Of a stretch of 64,000 bases of DNA, positions 1 through 8,427 are shown piece after piece. Both the position numbers and the translations under genes were made by a program. Under the pieces are notes generated by a model, which was not told the DNA's origin, did not search any database, and saw only the letters and a program-made list of their open reading frames with translations. The stretch comes from Runella aurantiaca (GTDB lineage: Bacteria; Bacteroidota; Bacteroidia; Cytophagales; Spirosomataceae). Each line of letters begins with the position of its first letter. The stretch's first letter is position 1. The stretch covers positions 41,485 to 105,484 of the forward strand of contig NZ_QPIW01000025.1 in the NCBI RefSeq assembly GCF_003339505.1. Reading direction: 5' to 3'.

Positions 1-42
1 AAAAGCACCATGGATTCCTTCACTTGGCATCCATGATGCTTT
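1..42 (-). terminator. Hairpin terminator of the secreted protein gene at 49-441
   Basis: Arms at 2-15 and 29-42 pair over 14 positions with one mismatch. On the minus strand the hairpin follows the stop codon within a few bases and ends in a short U run, as expected for an intrinsic terminator. Confidence 0.6.
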
Positions 43-48
43 AACTGG

Positions 49-441
49 TCAATTCACACACAAAATTTGATCTGATATAATGGGCTTTGCCAAAACTACC
101 TGTTCTTTTATAATGACTTTGGTCACAACGGGCTGTTTGCCATCTGATAAATTAACGTAGTATCGGCCGTTGGACAACTCAGTCAGGTTCAAATCAAAAC
201 GATGTTGGGTCGCTTTTTTGGGTAGTTGATCGAAGTAAATCAGGTTTTTCTTGTCATCAATGATAGACAGCGAAAATTTCTCTCCGTATTCCTTGCTGAT
301 CAAAATTCGAACTTTGGAAGTGTTGACTACGGGATAAATCGAAGCAGTAAACGACGGTGTTTCTACGGTTGACTGTGCCATAGTCTGCGAGTAAATACCC
401 ATTCCGAAAAAGAGGACGATGCTAAAAAGAAGCGTTTTCAT
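49..441 (-). CDS. Small secreted protein with a T9SS-tail-like beta domain
   Basis: A 130-residue protein of unknown function. The ATG at 441 is chosen because it begins a good signal peptide (MKTLLFSIVLFFGMG, cut after a TMAQ-like site); an upstream in-frame ATG at 504 would only add a charged leader. Residues about 25-115 have the strand pattern of the Ig-like fold seen in Bacteroidota C-terminal sorting and DUF3244-type domains (a 'sLsiiDdkknliyf' strand, then 'LTELSNGRYYVNLSDG'). About 20 residues follow this unit, so it is not a canonical T9SS tail. Probably periplasmic or surface-exposed. Divergent from the sigma-factor cassette at 702. Confidence 0.7.
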   Translation of the reverse strand: MKTLLFSIVLFFGMGIYSQTMAQSTVETPSFTASIYPVVNTSKVRILISKEYGEKFSLSIIDDKKNLIYFDQLPKKATQHRFDLNLTELSNGRYYVNLSDGKQPVVTKVIIKEQVVLAKPIISDQILCVN

Positions 442-636
442 GTTTTTGTTGTTTAAGAGTTTATAAATAAAGTTGGGTAAAAGTGTTCCGCCGTCAGCAT
501 CCAAACGATTGCTTGATGTTGTGGCTTTACATGTGTTTAAACTGTTTTACCCTTTAGTCGCAACAGTCTGAAAAACACGAACATATTTTTTTGATTATTT
601 TTCAAGATTCCGCAAAACGAGTAAAAAAAGGCCCTG

Positions 637-644
637 TAAATTTG
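637..644 (+). promoter_or_regulatory. Bacteroidota -7 element before the sigma-factor gene
   Basis: TAAATTTG matches the TAnnTTTG consensus exactly and lies 57 bases before the GTG start proposed at 702. No clear TTTG is seen at -33. If used, it would exclude the far upstream TTG (591) as the start codon. Confidence 0.4.
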
Positions 645-701
645 TTTTTGGGCAAGAAATACCCGTACTTTCTTTTGGATTTTCACTCAACTCTGCTACT
701 C

Positions 702-1292
702 GTGACTATCTTCGGTACCCAACCTTCTGATCAAGATATAGTGGCTGGTATCCGTACGGGCGGAAGCCAACGAAGGTATTTTGAAAACAAACTCTACGAT
801 AAGTACCGTTACTTGATTCGCAGCGGGAGCCGCAACCACAAAATCGAAGAAGAAGATGCTTCAATGGCCTATTCCGACACGATTTTAACCACCATTGAGC
901 ATATCACTACGGGACGATTTGAAGGTCGTTCTGAGTTGAAAACCTACATTCATCAAATTTTTTCCAATAAATGTGTTGATGTAATTCGAAAACGCACGAC
1001 TAATACCATGCAGGCTTTTCAGCGAGTATCACTCGACGACCTGCTGATACCTGTACCGGACTTGCAACAGACGGCTTTAGCCAATCTCATTCGGCAACAA
1101 GACCATCAGCGTATTCGGCAATTACTGGCGCGGATAGGAGAACGATGTCAGGAAATTCTGACCCTGTGGAGCGAAGGTTTTTCAGACCGTGAAATTGCAT
1201 TACAATACAATTATAACACGGATGGGGTGGCGCAAACCACCCGTTTGCGATGTTTGGAGAAGTTGAGAGTTATGTACAAAGCAAGCCAATGA
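702..1292 (+). CDS. ECF-like RNA polymerase sigma-70 factor of the CHAT cassette
   Basis: Sigma-70 family protein of about 196 residues. Region 2 runs from about residue 15 to 95 (core-binding helices, ending in the 'CVDVIRKR' region 2.3/2.4-like helix). Region 4 is at about 125-195, with a helix-turn-helix around 'GFSDREIALQYNYNTDGVA' and the terminal 'RLRCLEKL' helix. The GTG at 702 places the start just before region 2 and downstream of a TAAATTTG element; a TTG at 591 would add 37 residues unlike any sigma domain. Eight bases separate it from the membrane TPR gene at 1300, which is probably its anti-sigma factor. Likely directs transcription of a small regulon, perhaps including its own operon. 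Start uncertain, family call firm. Confidence 0.82.
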   Translation: MTIFGTQPSDQDIVAGIRTGGSQRRYFENKLYDKYRYLIRSGSRNHKIEEEDASMAYSDTILTTIEHITTGRFEGRSELKTYIHQIFSNKCVDVIRKRTTNTMQAFQRVSLDDLLIPVPDLQQTALANLIRQQDHQRIRQLLARIGERCQEILTLWSEGFSDREIALQYNYNTDGVAQTTRLRCLEKLRVMYKASQ

Positions 1293-1299
1293 TGCAACT

Positions 1300-1992
1300 A
1301 TGTATGAAACCATAGATGATTATTTTGAGGGGCGACTCTCAGCCACCGAGCACGAGGCTTTTGAAAGAAAACTGGCGCAAGACAAGGCTCTGGCCGATGA
1401 GGTAGCTTTTTATCTCAGCACCAAAGCGGCCCTCAAAGAAGCTAACCTGCAAAAACGCCATGCTGAATGGACCCGACAGCGTTCCGCCCAACCGTTGCGT
1501 TGGCAGTGGGCTTCGGGGATTGCGGCGGCGATTGGGTTATTGGTAGTTGCTTGGTATTTCATGACTCCTTCTAATCTCACTCTTCAGGAATACGCAGAAG
1601 TCTATATTGAAGAGGATTTGACGCGGTTGAATACTCATATGGACACCGCCAATGATAGCCTTCAAACAGGGATTGATTACTATAACCATCAAAAATACCA
1701 AGAAGCTTTACCCATCTTTAATCGATTGGCCGCCGGCAATCCAAGCGCTAAAGCCTATGAATATGAGGGATTAGCGCAATTGCAACTCAAAAATTACGAT
1801 GCCGCTATTGCTATTTTTGAGCAGATGGCGGCTGATTCTGAGTTGTTAGAAAACAGAGGTAAATTTTACGCGGCTCTGGCCTACCTCAAAAAAGGAGATA
1901 CCGATACCGCCCAACGGCTCTTAAAAGAAGTAATTGCCCAAAATTTAGCAGGAAAAGCCCCGGCCGAGCAATGGCTCAATACCATTAAATAA
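1300..1992 (+). CDS. Membrane TPR protein, probable anti-sigma factor
   Basis: A 230-residue single-pass protein. Residues 1-65 are a soluble, charged, helical segment opening 'YETIDDYFEGRLSATEHEAFE', the start typical of cytoplasmic anti-sigma domains (zinc-free type; no HxxxCxxC motif). One membrane helix lies at about 70-88. Residues about 110-228 form two or three TPR-like repeats ('YYNHQKYQEALPIFNRLA', 'QLKNYDAAIAIFEQMA'). Arginines before the helix put the N terminus in the cytosol and the TPRs in the periplasm. The position 8 bases after the sigma gene supports an anti-sigma role. The periplasmic TPRs could sense or bind the protease products downstream; that is inference. Confidence 0.75.
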   Translation: MYETIDDYFEGRLSATEHEAFERKLAQDKALADEVAFYLSTKAALKEANLQKRHAEWTRQRSAQPLRWQWASGIAAAIGLLVVAWYFMTPSNLTLQEYAEVYIEEDLTRLNTHMDTANDSLQTGIDYYNHQKYQEALPIFNRLAAGNPSAKAYEYEGLAQLQLKNYDAAIAIFEQMAADSELLENRGKFYAALAYLKKGDTDTAQRLLKEVIAQNLAGKAPAEQWLNTIK

Positions 1993-1999
1993 GTATCGG

Positions 2000-2034
2000 T
2001 TGATAAATTTTGATTTTTCTTAAAAATTTATCAA
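2000..2034 (+). terminator. AT-rich inverted repeat after the anti-sigma gene
   Basis: A perfect 12-bp inverted repeat (arms 2000-2011 and 2023-2034, 11-base loop) begins 7 bases after the stop codon at 1992. It may be a weak or partial terminator, an mRNA-processing site, or an operator for the protease gene that begins at 2094. All four genes run the same way, so it may set a lower level for the two proteases. Confidence 0.45.
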
Positions 2035-2093
2035 CATTATTGTTCGTGCAGTACCCGCTTTTGCGACTAATCCCTAAACCTCTTCATACTGCT

Positions 2094-3392
2094 ATGCGAC
2101 CCTACTATTCTTTAATTGTATTGTTTCCTGCAATACTATTGGTTGGATGTGGAGACCCCTGCTCCAATTCCAATAATAATGATATAACGTCAGTCATTAT
2201 TTACAAAGACAGGCTATCGCAGGCAGATATAGATACGCTTAAATCCTTAGGGTTGAAGAAAACCTTAACCTGTCCTTGTGACTCTAACCTGCAACTTTGG
2301 GGTGATACAACAGATATTCCCATTTTTGGGCACGACGGTCTGGCAAATAATGGCGACAGTAAACCGGGCGGCGCAAGCGGCTCAAGAATTCGAGCAAAGA
2401 TATTGCCAACTATGGGTTTTGAGGTTTCACCGGATTATATCGTACGAAGCCCGGATATTAACGATCATTCGATTAACAATGTAATCCTTTTCCCCGAAAC
2501 TCCACCGGGAGGGGGTTTAATAGGAATAATGGATACAGGGATTCATTCCAATAATTTTTGGAATAATGAAAATGACCCTAAGGCAAACGATGCTATAGAC
2601 AATGATCGTAATGGTTTGGTCAATGACTATCAAGGCTGGAATTTTGTGAATGGGAATAATATAGTTACTAATGTAGATGAAGCTCATGGCACAATGGTAA
2701 CTTACTTACTTGAACGTGAGCTCCGGGGTAAGAGTTATAAAATTGTGCCTATGGTCGTTTTAAATGAAAAAAAAGAAGGAAGATTGTTCAAGATGCTCTG
2801 TGCAATGGCCTATTCTACTAAGATTCCTGACCTGAAAACAATTAATGCCAGCTTAGGTTATTATGGCCCCAAAAGTGATGTTTTAGAAACTTTTATTGGC
2901 AAACTTAAAGACAGAGGGATTATGTTGGTCGCTGCGGCAGGCAATGCAGATCCTTCTGATTCCTGCAATAACTCGGGAAACCCGCGCGACCTGGATGTAA
3001 GAAAGTATAAATTTTATCCTGCTTCGCATTCCAAAGAGTTTGGCAATGTAATTACGGCTACAACGGTTTACACTGTTGACAATGTCACACTTATAGCTCC
3101 TAATCAGAACTTCTCCAAGCGATACGTAGATGTAGGAGTGATGGGAGATAAGGAAGAGCATTTTGAATTTAAAACGGACTCCTCTGGTCTTGACTTCGAT
3201 TGGGGTTCATCTTATGCCGCGCCGATTGCGGCCGCTTTTAGTTTTAGCGGGCAAACACCTCCATTATCATTACAAAATCAGAAAGATATTATCCTTTCAA
3301 CCACACCGGGTATTATACCTAACAGATATAAATTCAAAGCAGTAACCTATCCAATCAATGCCTCTATCAGAAGCGGGGTACTTGTTAGGTGA
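2094..3392 (+). CDS. Subtilisin-like (S8) lipoprotein serine protease
   Basis: A 432-residue S8 protease. The ATG at 2094 begins a lipoprotein signal ('SLIVLFPAILLVGCGD', lipobox cysteine about residue 19), so an upstream TTG at 2010 is rejected. The catalytic triad is complete: Asp147 in 'GIMDTG', His198 in 'EAHGTMV' and Ser373 in 'GSSYAAP', with the oxyanion Asn284 in 'AAAGN'. Residues about 30-140 resemble a short pro-region. The substrate is unknown; its neighbours suggest the periplasmic part of the anti-sigma protein or the CHAT protease. The 3' end looks frameshifted: 24 protein-like codons continue in the -1 frame and finish in an ATGA overlap with the next gene (see findings), so the native protein may be about 24 residues longer. 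Confidence 0.88.
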   Translation: MRPYYSLIVLFPAILLVGCGDPCSNSNNNDITSVIIYKDRLSQADIDTLKSLGLKKTLTCPCDSNLQLWGDTTDIPIFGHDGLANNGDSKPGGASGSRIRAKILPTMGFEVSPDYIVRSPDINDHSINNVILFPETPPGGGLIGIMDTGIHSNNFWNNENDPKANDAIDNDRNGLVNDYQGWNFVNGNNIVTNVDEAHGTMVTYLLERELRGKSYKIVPMVVLNEKKEGRLFKMLCAMAYSTKIPDLKTINASLGYYGPKSDVLETFIGKLKDRGIMLVAAAGNADPSDSCNNSGNPRDLDVRKYKFYPASHSKEFGNVITATTVYTVDNVTLIAPNQNFSKRYVDVGVMGDKEEHFEFKTDSSGLDFDWGSSYAAPIAAAFSFSGQTPPLSLQNQKDIILSTTPGIIPNRYKFKAVTYPINASIRSGVLVR

Positions 3393-3459
3393 TTGATTAT
3401 GTGTACTCTATTGGCAACTCACAGGCAGGCGGTACAGTGTATGTTTTGTTTCAAGAACC

Positions 3460-6195
3460 ATGAAGAAAATTATTTTCTTTTTCGTTTTTATGGACTTTGC
3501 CGGCAGCTTATCGGCGCAAAATGCTTCTATGGCAAAAGTGATTCAAGAAGTAGAAGCCACTACTGGTTTGGAAGATGAAGTAGCCCTTCAATTACTTGAA
3601 AAAAACCAACTCGCTTGGGAGAAAGCCAAATGGCCCCAAGATTCATCTTATGCTAAAATCTTTCACTATTTAGGCCGTCGGCATCGGTCTTTGGGATGGG
3701 ATAAAAAAGACCAGAATCACGTCAAAAAAGCGATAGAATACACAGAAAAAGCAGTATCCATCAATTCGCTGAAGCGCCCTAACGTTAGTGAGGCCAATCT
3801 GGCCAATAGCCATCTGAATCTTGGGTTGTTGTATGAAAATGAACTACTGCCGCAGGATATTGCAAAAGGGATGTGGCATTATGAGCGAAGTTTTAGTATT
3901 GGCCAAAAATACCCGCAGAAATATAGCGTTGCCGCTGATGCAGGCAGCAATATGGCTAAAGTGCTCAATGTAACGGGAGATTATGAACAAGCGTTAAAAG
4001 TAGCTTCAGTGGCTGAAAACCTGGCCCGAAAAAGTAATAATCCCGAAAAACTCTCAAGTTGTCTCGAAAAAAAATCAAATGCGTTGCGAGCTTTAGGCAG
4101 GTTGGATGAAGCAGAAACGGCCATGAAGGAAATTATTCAATTGGCAGAATCTTCGTCCAAACAAATCTATCATGGAAACGCATTGGCAAATCTTGCCGCA
4201 CTTTATTACGAGAAAAAAGAGTATCGAAATATGGATATTTATTTCGATAAATCTTTTGAAGTATTTCGTAAGGCTGATTTCAACTATGGGATGGCCATGG
4301 TTAAAACTAATTTAGGCTATTTAAAAAACGCCATGAATCAATCGCAAGAGGCCGAAAAACTGTACAAAGAAGGCTTGGTTCTTGCCGATACTCCTGCTAT
4401 CAAGACACGTCTCCTGGATAATTTAGCCATGCTTTATTACAAACAAAAAAAGTACAGTCAGGCTATTTCGTATTTACAACAGGCCATTCATACCTTTCTG
4501 CCCGCATTTGCCGAGTATTCTAATATCAACAGCAATCCGTCTCCCAAAACAATAAAATACTGTGCCGAAAAAAACTATCTGCTTGATTTGATAGAAAATA
4601 AAGGGAAGGTATGGTTGGCGCAATACAAACAGGCAAAAAACAAAGCTTACTTAATCAATGCTGAAAAAACGTTTTTGGTGGCTGACCAGATGATTGACTT
4701 GATGCGGTGGGAGCACAAAGGGACTCAATCAAAACTCTTTTGGCGGAACAAAACCCGCTCTATTTACGAAAACGCCATCGAAGCCTGCTACCTGCTTAAA
4801 GATTACGAAAAAGCCTTTTATTTCTTTGAAAAAAGCCGCGCTGTATTGCTCAACGACAAACTCAACGAACTGGGGGCCAAGCAAATTCTTTCGAAAGCTG
4901 ACCTTGTCAAAGAAGCTCAATTGCAAGCCAAAATAGACGAACTTAGAAACAAATCAGAAGCAGGTAAAGCTGGCACTGACAAAATAAAAAGTGAGCTTTT
5001 GATGGCAGAAAACGAGCAGAGTGATTTTATTGAAAATCTTGAAAAAACCAATCCTGCTTACTATCACTTTAAATACGATACCACTACCGTTAGTTTAAAG
5101 CAAATACAGCAGTATATGAAGCCAAAAAGGAACACTTTGATTGAGTATTTTGTAGGCGATAGCCTCACCTACGCCATAGTGGTTTCTCCTTCTTCCGTAA
5201 AAATTCAACGACTTAAATTTGACCTTAATGAGGCAAAAAAATACTTGAATCTCTGCGCCAAAGATATTGCGACTAAGACCGAATTAAATGAATTTTTGGT
5301 GGTGAGTAACAGATTATATCAAAACCTGTTTGCACCGCTCAATGTCTCCAAGGGCCATGTGATTATCTCGCAGGATGGGGCTTTTTTGCCATTTGAAGCG
5401 TTGAGTCGGTCGGTATCTAAGCCGCTCTATTTGCTCAACGAATATGCTGTTTCTTATACCTATTCAGCACAGTTTTTGCTCAAAAACCAACCTTCTTCTA
5501 ATTTTTGGCCGCAAAAATCATTTTTGGGGGTCGCTCCCGTACAATTCTCACAAAAACTCAATACACTCACTGGCTCTGCCGAATCCATCGAGCGCATTGG
5601 CGGGGCCTATCTGTGGAAAAACGAACTGGTTCATCTGAAAGCCACCAAAAATGCTTTTCTGAATCAGGCATCCGGGCACCGCATTGTTCAGGTATATACC
5701 CATGCTTTTGCCGACAGCACACAAACCGAGCCGCATATTTATTTTGCTGACTCTGCTCTTAAAGTTTCCGATTTAGGCAATGCTTCTTTCAAAATCAATC
5801 TTTTGGTATTATCGGCCTGCAAAACGGGCGTGGGCAAAGTAGCCAAAGGGGAGGGGGTATTGAGTTTAGCTAGAGGTTTTTCAATGGCGGGTATTCCCTC
5901 TACGATTACCACACTTTGGAGTGTGGAAGATCAAAAGACTTATTCGCTGACGGAGTTGTTCTATACGTTTTTGAATGAAGGGCTCTCCAAAGATGAAGCT
6001 TTGCAAAAGGCTAAATTTCAATACATTTCCACCCACCCCAACGCCGCTCCATCTGCTTGGGCAGGATTGGTATTGATTGGCGATGCCTCCGCTTTACCTT
6101 CCAATACATTTTGGGGGTGGGGATTGGGTGGATTGGTAATGCTGACTATCCTTTGGGGAGTTTGGATGAAAGGCAATCTTTCCGTCAAGCATTAA
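3460..6195 (+). CDS. Exported TPR-CHAT caspase-like protease with C-terminal membrane anchor
   Basis: A 911-residue protein. A signal peptide (about 1-20, 'FAGSLSAQ') is followed by many TPR units (about 60-440), a coiled-coil linker (about 480-540) and a CHAT peptidase domain (about 590-885). The catalytic pair is His748 ('VYTHAFAD') and Cys787 ('LSACKTG'); the family's 'LARGFSMAGI', 'TTLWSVED' and 'AWAGLVLIGD' segments are intact. A membrane helix at about 886-904 anchors the C terminus. CHAT domains are clan CD cysteine peptidases, as in HetF and the TPR-CHAT subunit of Craspase. Here the signal peptide and tail anchor put the catalytic domain in the periplasm on the inner membrane, the same side as the TPRs of the anti-sigma protein. 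Last gene of the cassette. Confidence 0.9.
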   Translation: MKKIIFFFVFMDFAGSLSAQNASMAKVIQEVEATTGLEDEVALQLLEKNQLAWEKAKWPQDSSYAKIFHYLGRRHRSLGWDKKDQNHVKKAIEYTEKAVSINSLKRPNVSEANLANSHLNLGLLYENELLPQDIAKGMWHYERSFSIGQKYPQKYSVAADAGSNMAKVLNVTGDYEQALKVASVAENLARKSNNPEKLSSCLEKKSNALRALGRLDEAETAMKEIIQLAESSSKQIYHGNALANLAALYYEKKEYRNMDIYFDKSFEVFRKADFNYGMAMVKTNLGYLKNAMNQSQEAEKLYKEGLVLADTPAIKTRLLDNLAMLYYKQKKYSQAISYLQQAIHTFLPAFAEYSNINSNPSPKTIKYCAEKNYLLDLIENKGKVWLAQYKQAKNKAYLINAEKTFLVADQMIDLMRWEHKGTQSKLFWRNKTRSIYENAIEACYLLKDYEKAFYFFEKSRAVLLNDKLNELGAKQILSKADLVKEAQLQAKIDELRNKSEAGKAGTDKIKSELLMAENEQSDFIENLEKTNPAYYHFKYDTTTVSLKQIQQYMKPKRNTLIEYFVGDSLTYAIVVSPSSVKIQRLKFDLNEAKKYLNLCAKDIATKTELNEFLVVSNRLYQNLFAPLNVSKGHVIISQDGAFLPFEALSRSVSKPLYLLNEYAVSYTYSAQFLLKNQPSSNFWPQKSFLGVAPVQFSQKLNTLTGSAESIERIGGAYLWKNELVHLKATKNAFLNQASGHRIVQVYTHAFADSTQTEPHIYFADSALKVSDLGNASFKINLLVLSACKTGVGKVAKGEGVLSLARGFSMAGIPSTITTLWSVEDQKTYSLTELFYTFLNEGLSKDEALQKAKFQYISTHPNAAPSAWAGLVLIGDASALPSNTFWGWGLGGLVMLTILWGVWMKGNLSVKH

Positions 6196-6239
6196 TCAAG
6201 ATTTTGGGTAACTTTATCTGGAATTTTTCTTTTGTTTTT

Positions 6240-7730
6240 ATGGAAAAGCTACTCAAAGAACTTCAAGCCGCGGAGTTGGAGCGCCAAACGCGGCGGTATT
6301 TTCTGCAAACATTGGGCGCAGGAATCGGGTCATTGGGGTTTGGCTCATTGCTAAGCAGTTGCGGTTATTTTGAGAAAGATAAGGTTGCATCGGCACCGCT
6401 TCAGTTGGCTGATGCCATGGGAGTACGACTGCCGCAGTTTGCACCCAAAGCCAAACAGGTGATTTATATTCACATGGCGGGCGCACCGTCGCAGTTAGAA
6501 CTGTTTGATTATAAGCCTGAACTCGAAAAATACCACGGGAAAGACTGCCCTGCGGAGTTTTTGGAGGGGAAGAAGTTTGCCTTCATTAAAGGCGTTCCCA
6601 AGATGTTGGGGCCCAAAGGAAAGTTTGCCCAACATGGCCAATCAGGAGCATGGATCTCTGATTATTTGCCTTATCTGCAAACGGTTGCCGACGATGTTTC
6701 TTTCGTCAAAGCCATGTATACTGATCAATTCAACCATGCGCCGGCTCAATTATTAATGCACACGGGAAGTGCCCGATTGGGACGATCGAGCATGGGCGCG
6801 TGGACGGTTTATGGATTAGGGTCTGAAAATAAAAATTTGCCCGGATTCATTGTATTGGCCTCAGGCGGTAAACAACCTGATGCCGGTAAGTCGGTGTGGG
6901 GGAGTGGTTTTCTGCCAACGGTGTATCAAGGGGTACAATGCCGCACGGGTGGTGACCCCGTTTTGTACGTTTCAGACCCGCAGGGCATGAACCGCGACAT
7001 TCGGAAGCAGACCATTGAAGCCATCAACGAAATTAATAAACAGGCCTACGAAGAAGTTAAAGACCCCGAAATTTTGACGCGTATCAGTCAGTACGAAATG
7101 GCATTTCGGATGCAAATGTCGGTGCCGGAAGTGATGGATGTGAGCAAAGAGCCGCAGTATATTCTGGATATGTATGGCGTAAAACCTGGTGAAGGTTCGT
7201 TTGCCATGAACTGTTTGCTGGCCCGAAAACTCGTCGAAAACGGCGTGCGCTTTGTACAGTTGTTTGATTGGGGTTGGGATACCCACGGTACGAGCGAGGA
7301 TGGTTCCGTCGAAATCGGCCTTCATAAAAAGTGCCAAGCCTCCGACCAAAGCGTAACGGCGTTGCTGAAAGACCTTAAAATGAGGGGATTGTTGGATGAA
7401 ACACTCGTGGTGTGGGGCGGTGAATTTGGTCGAACCCCCATGCAGGAAAACCGCGATGGACAGGTGCTACCTTACTCAGGCCGCGATCACCATTTGGAGG
7501 CATTCACGGTTTGGATGGCGGGCGGGGGTGTCAAAAAAGGCTTTTCCATCGGCGAAACCGACCCGTTGGGGTATTATGGCGTCAAAGACCGTACGCACGT
7601 CCATGATTTACAGGCCACGATTCTGCATTTAATGGGCTTCAATCATGAAAAATTCACCTATCCTTTCCAAGGAAGAAACTTCCGTTTAACGGATGTAGCG
7701 GGAAAAGTGATTCGGCCGATTTTGGCTTAA
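6240..7730 (+). CDS. DUF1501 family exported protein
   Basis: A 496-residue member of DUF1501, an alkaline-phosphatase/sulfatase-fold family without a settled function. The ATG at 6240 begins a short cytosolic leader followed by a twin-arginine-type signal ('RQTRRYFLQTLGAGIGS') and a cysteine ('LLSSCG') that could be lipidated. Family landmarks are present: 'IHMAGAPSQLELFDYKP', 'WDTHG', 'GGEFGRTP' and 'RDHH'. DUF1501 genes usually sit next to a DUF1553/DUF1549 cytochrome gene; none is here. It starts 44 bases after the CHAT gene on the same strand, so it could be read through from that cassette, though nothing in its sequence ties it to it. Its stop overlaps the convergent hicB stop by 4 bases. 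Confidence 0.88.
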   Translation: MEKLLKELQAAELERQTRRYFLQTLGAGIGSLGFGSLLSSCGYFEKDKVASAPLQLADAMGVRLPQFAPKAKQVIYIHMAGAPSQLELFDYKPELEKYHGKDCPAEFLEGKKFAFIKGVPKMLGPKGKFAQHGQSGAWISDYLPYLQTVADDVSFVKAMYTDQFNHAPAQLLMHTGSARLGRSSMGAWTVYGLGSENKNLPGFIVLASGGKQPDAGKSVWGSGFLPTVYQGVQCRTGGDPVLYVSDPQGMNRDIRKQTIEAINEINKQAYEEVKDPEILTRISQYEMAFRMQMSVPEVMDVSKEPQYILDMYGVKPGEGSFAMNCLLARKLVENGVRFVQLFDWGWDTHGTSEDGSVEIGLHKKCQASDQSVTALLKDLKMRGLLDETLVVWGGEFGRTPMQENRDGQVLPYSGRDHHLEAFTVWMAGGGVKKGFSIGETDPLGYYGVKDRTHVHDLQATILHLMGFNHEKFTYPFQGRNFRLTDVAGKVIRPILA

Positions 7731-8131
7731 ACTAATGATACTTTCATCAGGTTTTGACCAAAAGCATGAATGGCAGATTCAATTTTTTGAACCTGCTGGG
7801 CGGAAGGATGCTTCACACCCGAAACATACTGTCTCATTAATGCTTTGTTGATACCTGCTTTTTCGGCTATGGAATTGATCTTTAACGGGGAAAATAAATC
7901 GAAAAACGCCGTTAAATCGTAGCGATAATCGAATTCTATACTTTCAAGGGTAACACCTTTCCAGTATTCGTCTTCTTTTCCCTCGTTTTCTAAAAAATCT
8001 TCAATCAATTCAAGCATATTTTGGGTAATTTCTGCTTCAGAATTGCCCACGGTGACGTTCAGAAATCCCGGAGCTTCTACACGTCCCCAGATCTCACCGT
8101 CTCCTTTTTCTATAATTATTGTTAATCGCAT
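7727..8131 (-). CDS. hicB: HicB-like antitoxin with C-terminal helix-turn-helix
   Basis: A 134-residue protein with the HicB partial-RNase-H fold at the N terminus (about 1-80) and a helix-turn-helix at about 85-130 ('NSIAEKAGINKALMRQYVSG'). HicB binds and blocks HicA; the C-terminal domain should bind the operator and autorepress. It follows hicA by 6 bases in one transcript. The large inverted repeat at 8401-8450, which contains the promoter, is the obvious target. Its 3' end overlaps the convergent DUF1501 gene by 4 bases. Confidence 0.85.
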   Translation of the reverse strand: MRLTIIIEKGDGEIWGRVEAPGFLNVTVGNSEAEITQNMLELIEDFLENEGKEDEYWKGVTLESIEFDYRYDLTAFFDLFSPLKINSIAEKAGINKALMRQYVSGVKHPSAQQVQKIESAIHAFGQNLMKVSLV

Positions 8132-8137
8132 TTTTAT

Positions 8138-8320
8138 TTAATGCCTGCTTTTTTTCAGGATAGCTTTCAATGTGCCTATCGGAATATCTTTATTTCCATG
8201 ATCTGCTACCGGAATATTGTCGGTAATCGTTGGATGTTTGAAAATACGGTGACTGCCTTTTTGTCTTACTTCAATCCATCCGTTTTCTTCTAAAAGTCTT
8301 ATGACCTGTTTGGCGTTCAT
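8138..8320 (-). CDS. hicA: HicA mRNA interferase toxin
   Basis: A 60-residue double-stranded-RNA-binding-fold toxin. The family signature is intact: 'NAKQVIRLLEENGW', then 'KGSHRIFKHP' with catalytic His24, and a 'PIGTLKAILKK' C-terminal helix. HicA enzymes cleave mRNA when HicB is lost. The order toxin then antitoxin is the usual one for hicAB. The size is normal for the family and no disabling change is seen, so the module looks active. Confidence 0.9.
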   Translation of the reverse strand: MNAKQVIRLLEENGWIEVRQKGSHRIFKHPTITDNIPVADHGNKDIPIGTLKAILKKSRH

Positions 8321-8395
8321 AAAAAATGTCGGGGTAAAAGTTAGTTTTTTCTTTCATAGTTTCATAATTAGGAGGAGTGACAAGGTTTATTGATG

Positions 8396-8427
8396 CAAAA
8401 GTAGCAAAAAGGCTACCTGATTGCAAA
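8396..8427 (-). promoter_or_regulatory. hicAB promoter, Bacteroidota type
   Basis: On the minus strand TTTG (complement of 8424-8427) is followed after exactly 20 bases by TACTTTTG (complement of 8396-8403), matching the -33/-7 consensus. Transcription should begin about 70 bases before hicA. The promoter lies across the operator at 8401-8450. Confidence 0.7.

Noticed and set aside
702..6195. CHAT cassette as part of a type III-E CRISPR (Craspase) locus
   Set aside because: There is no CRISPR repeat array, gRAMP/Cas7-11, Csx30 or Csx31 gene, and this CHAT protein is exported rather than cytosolic.
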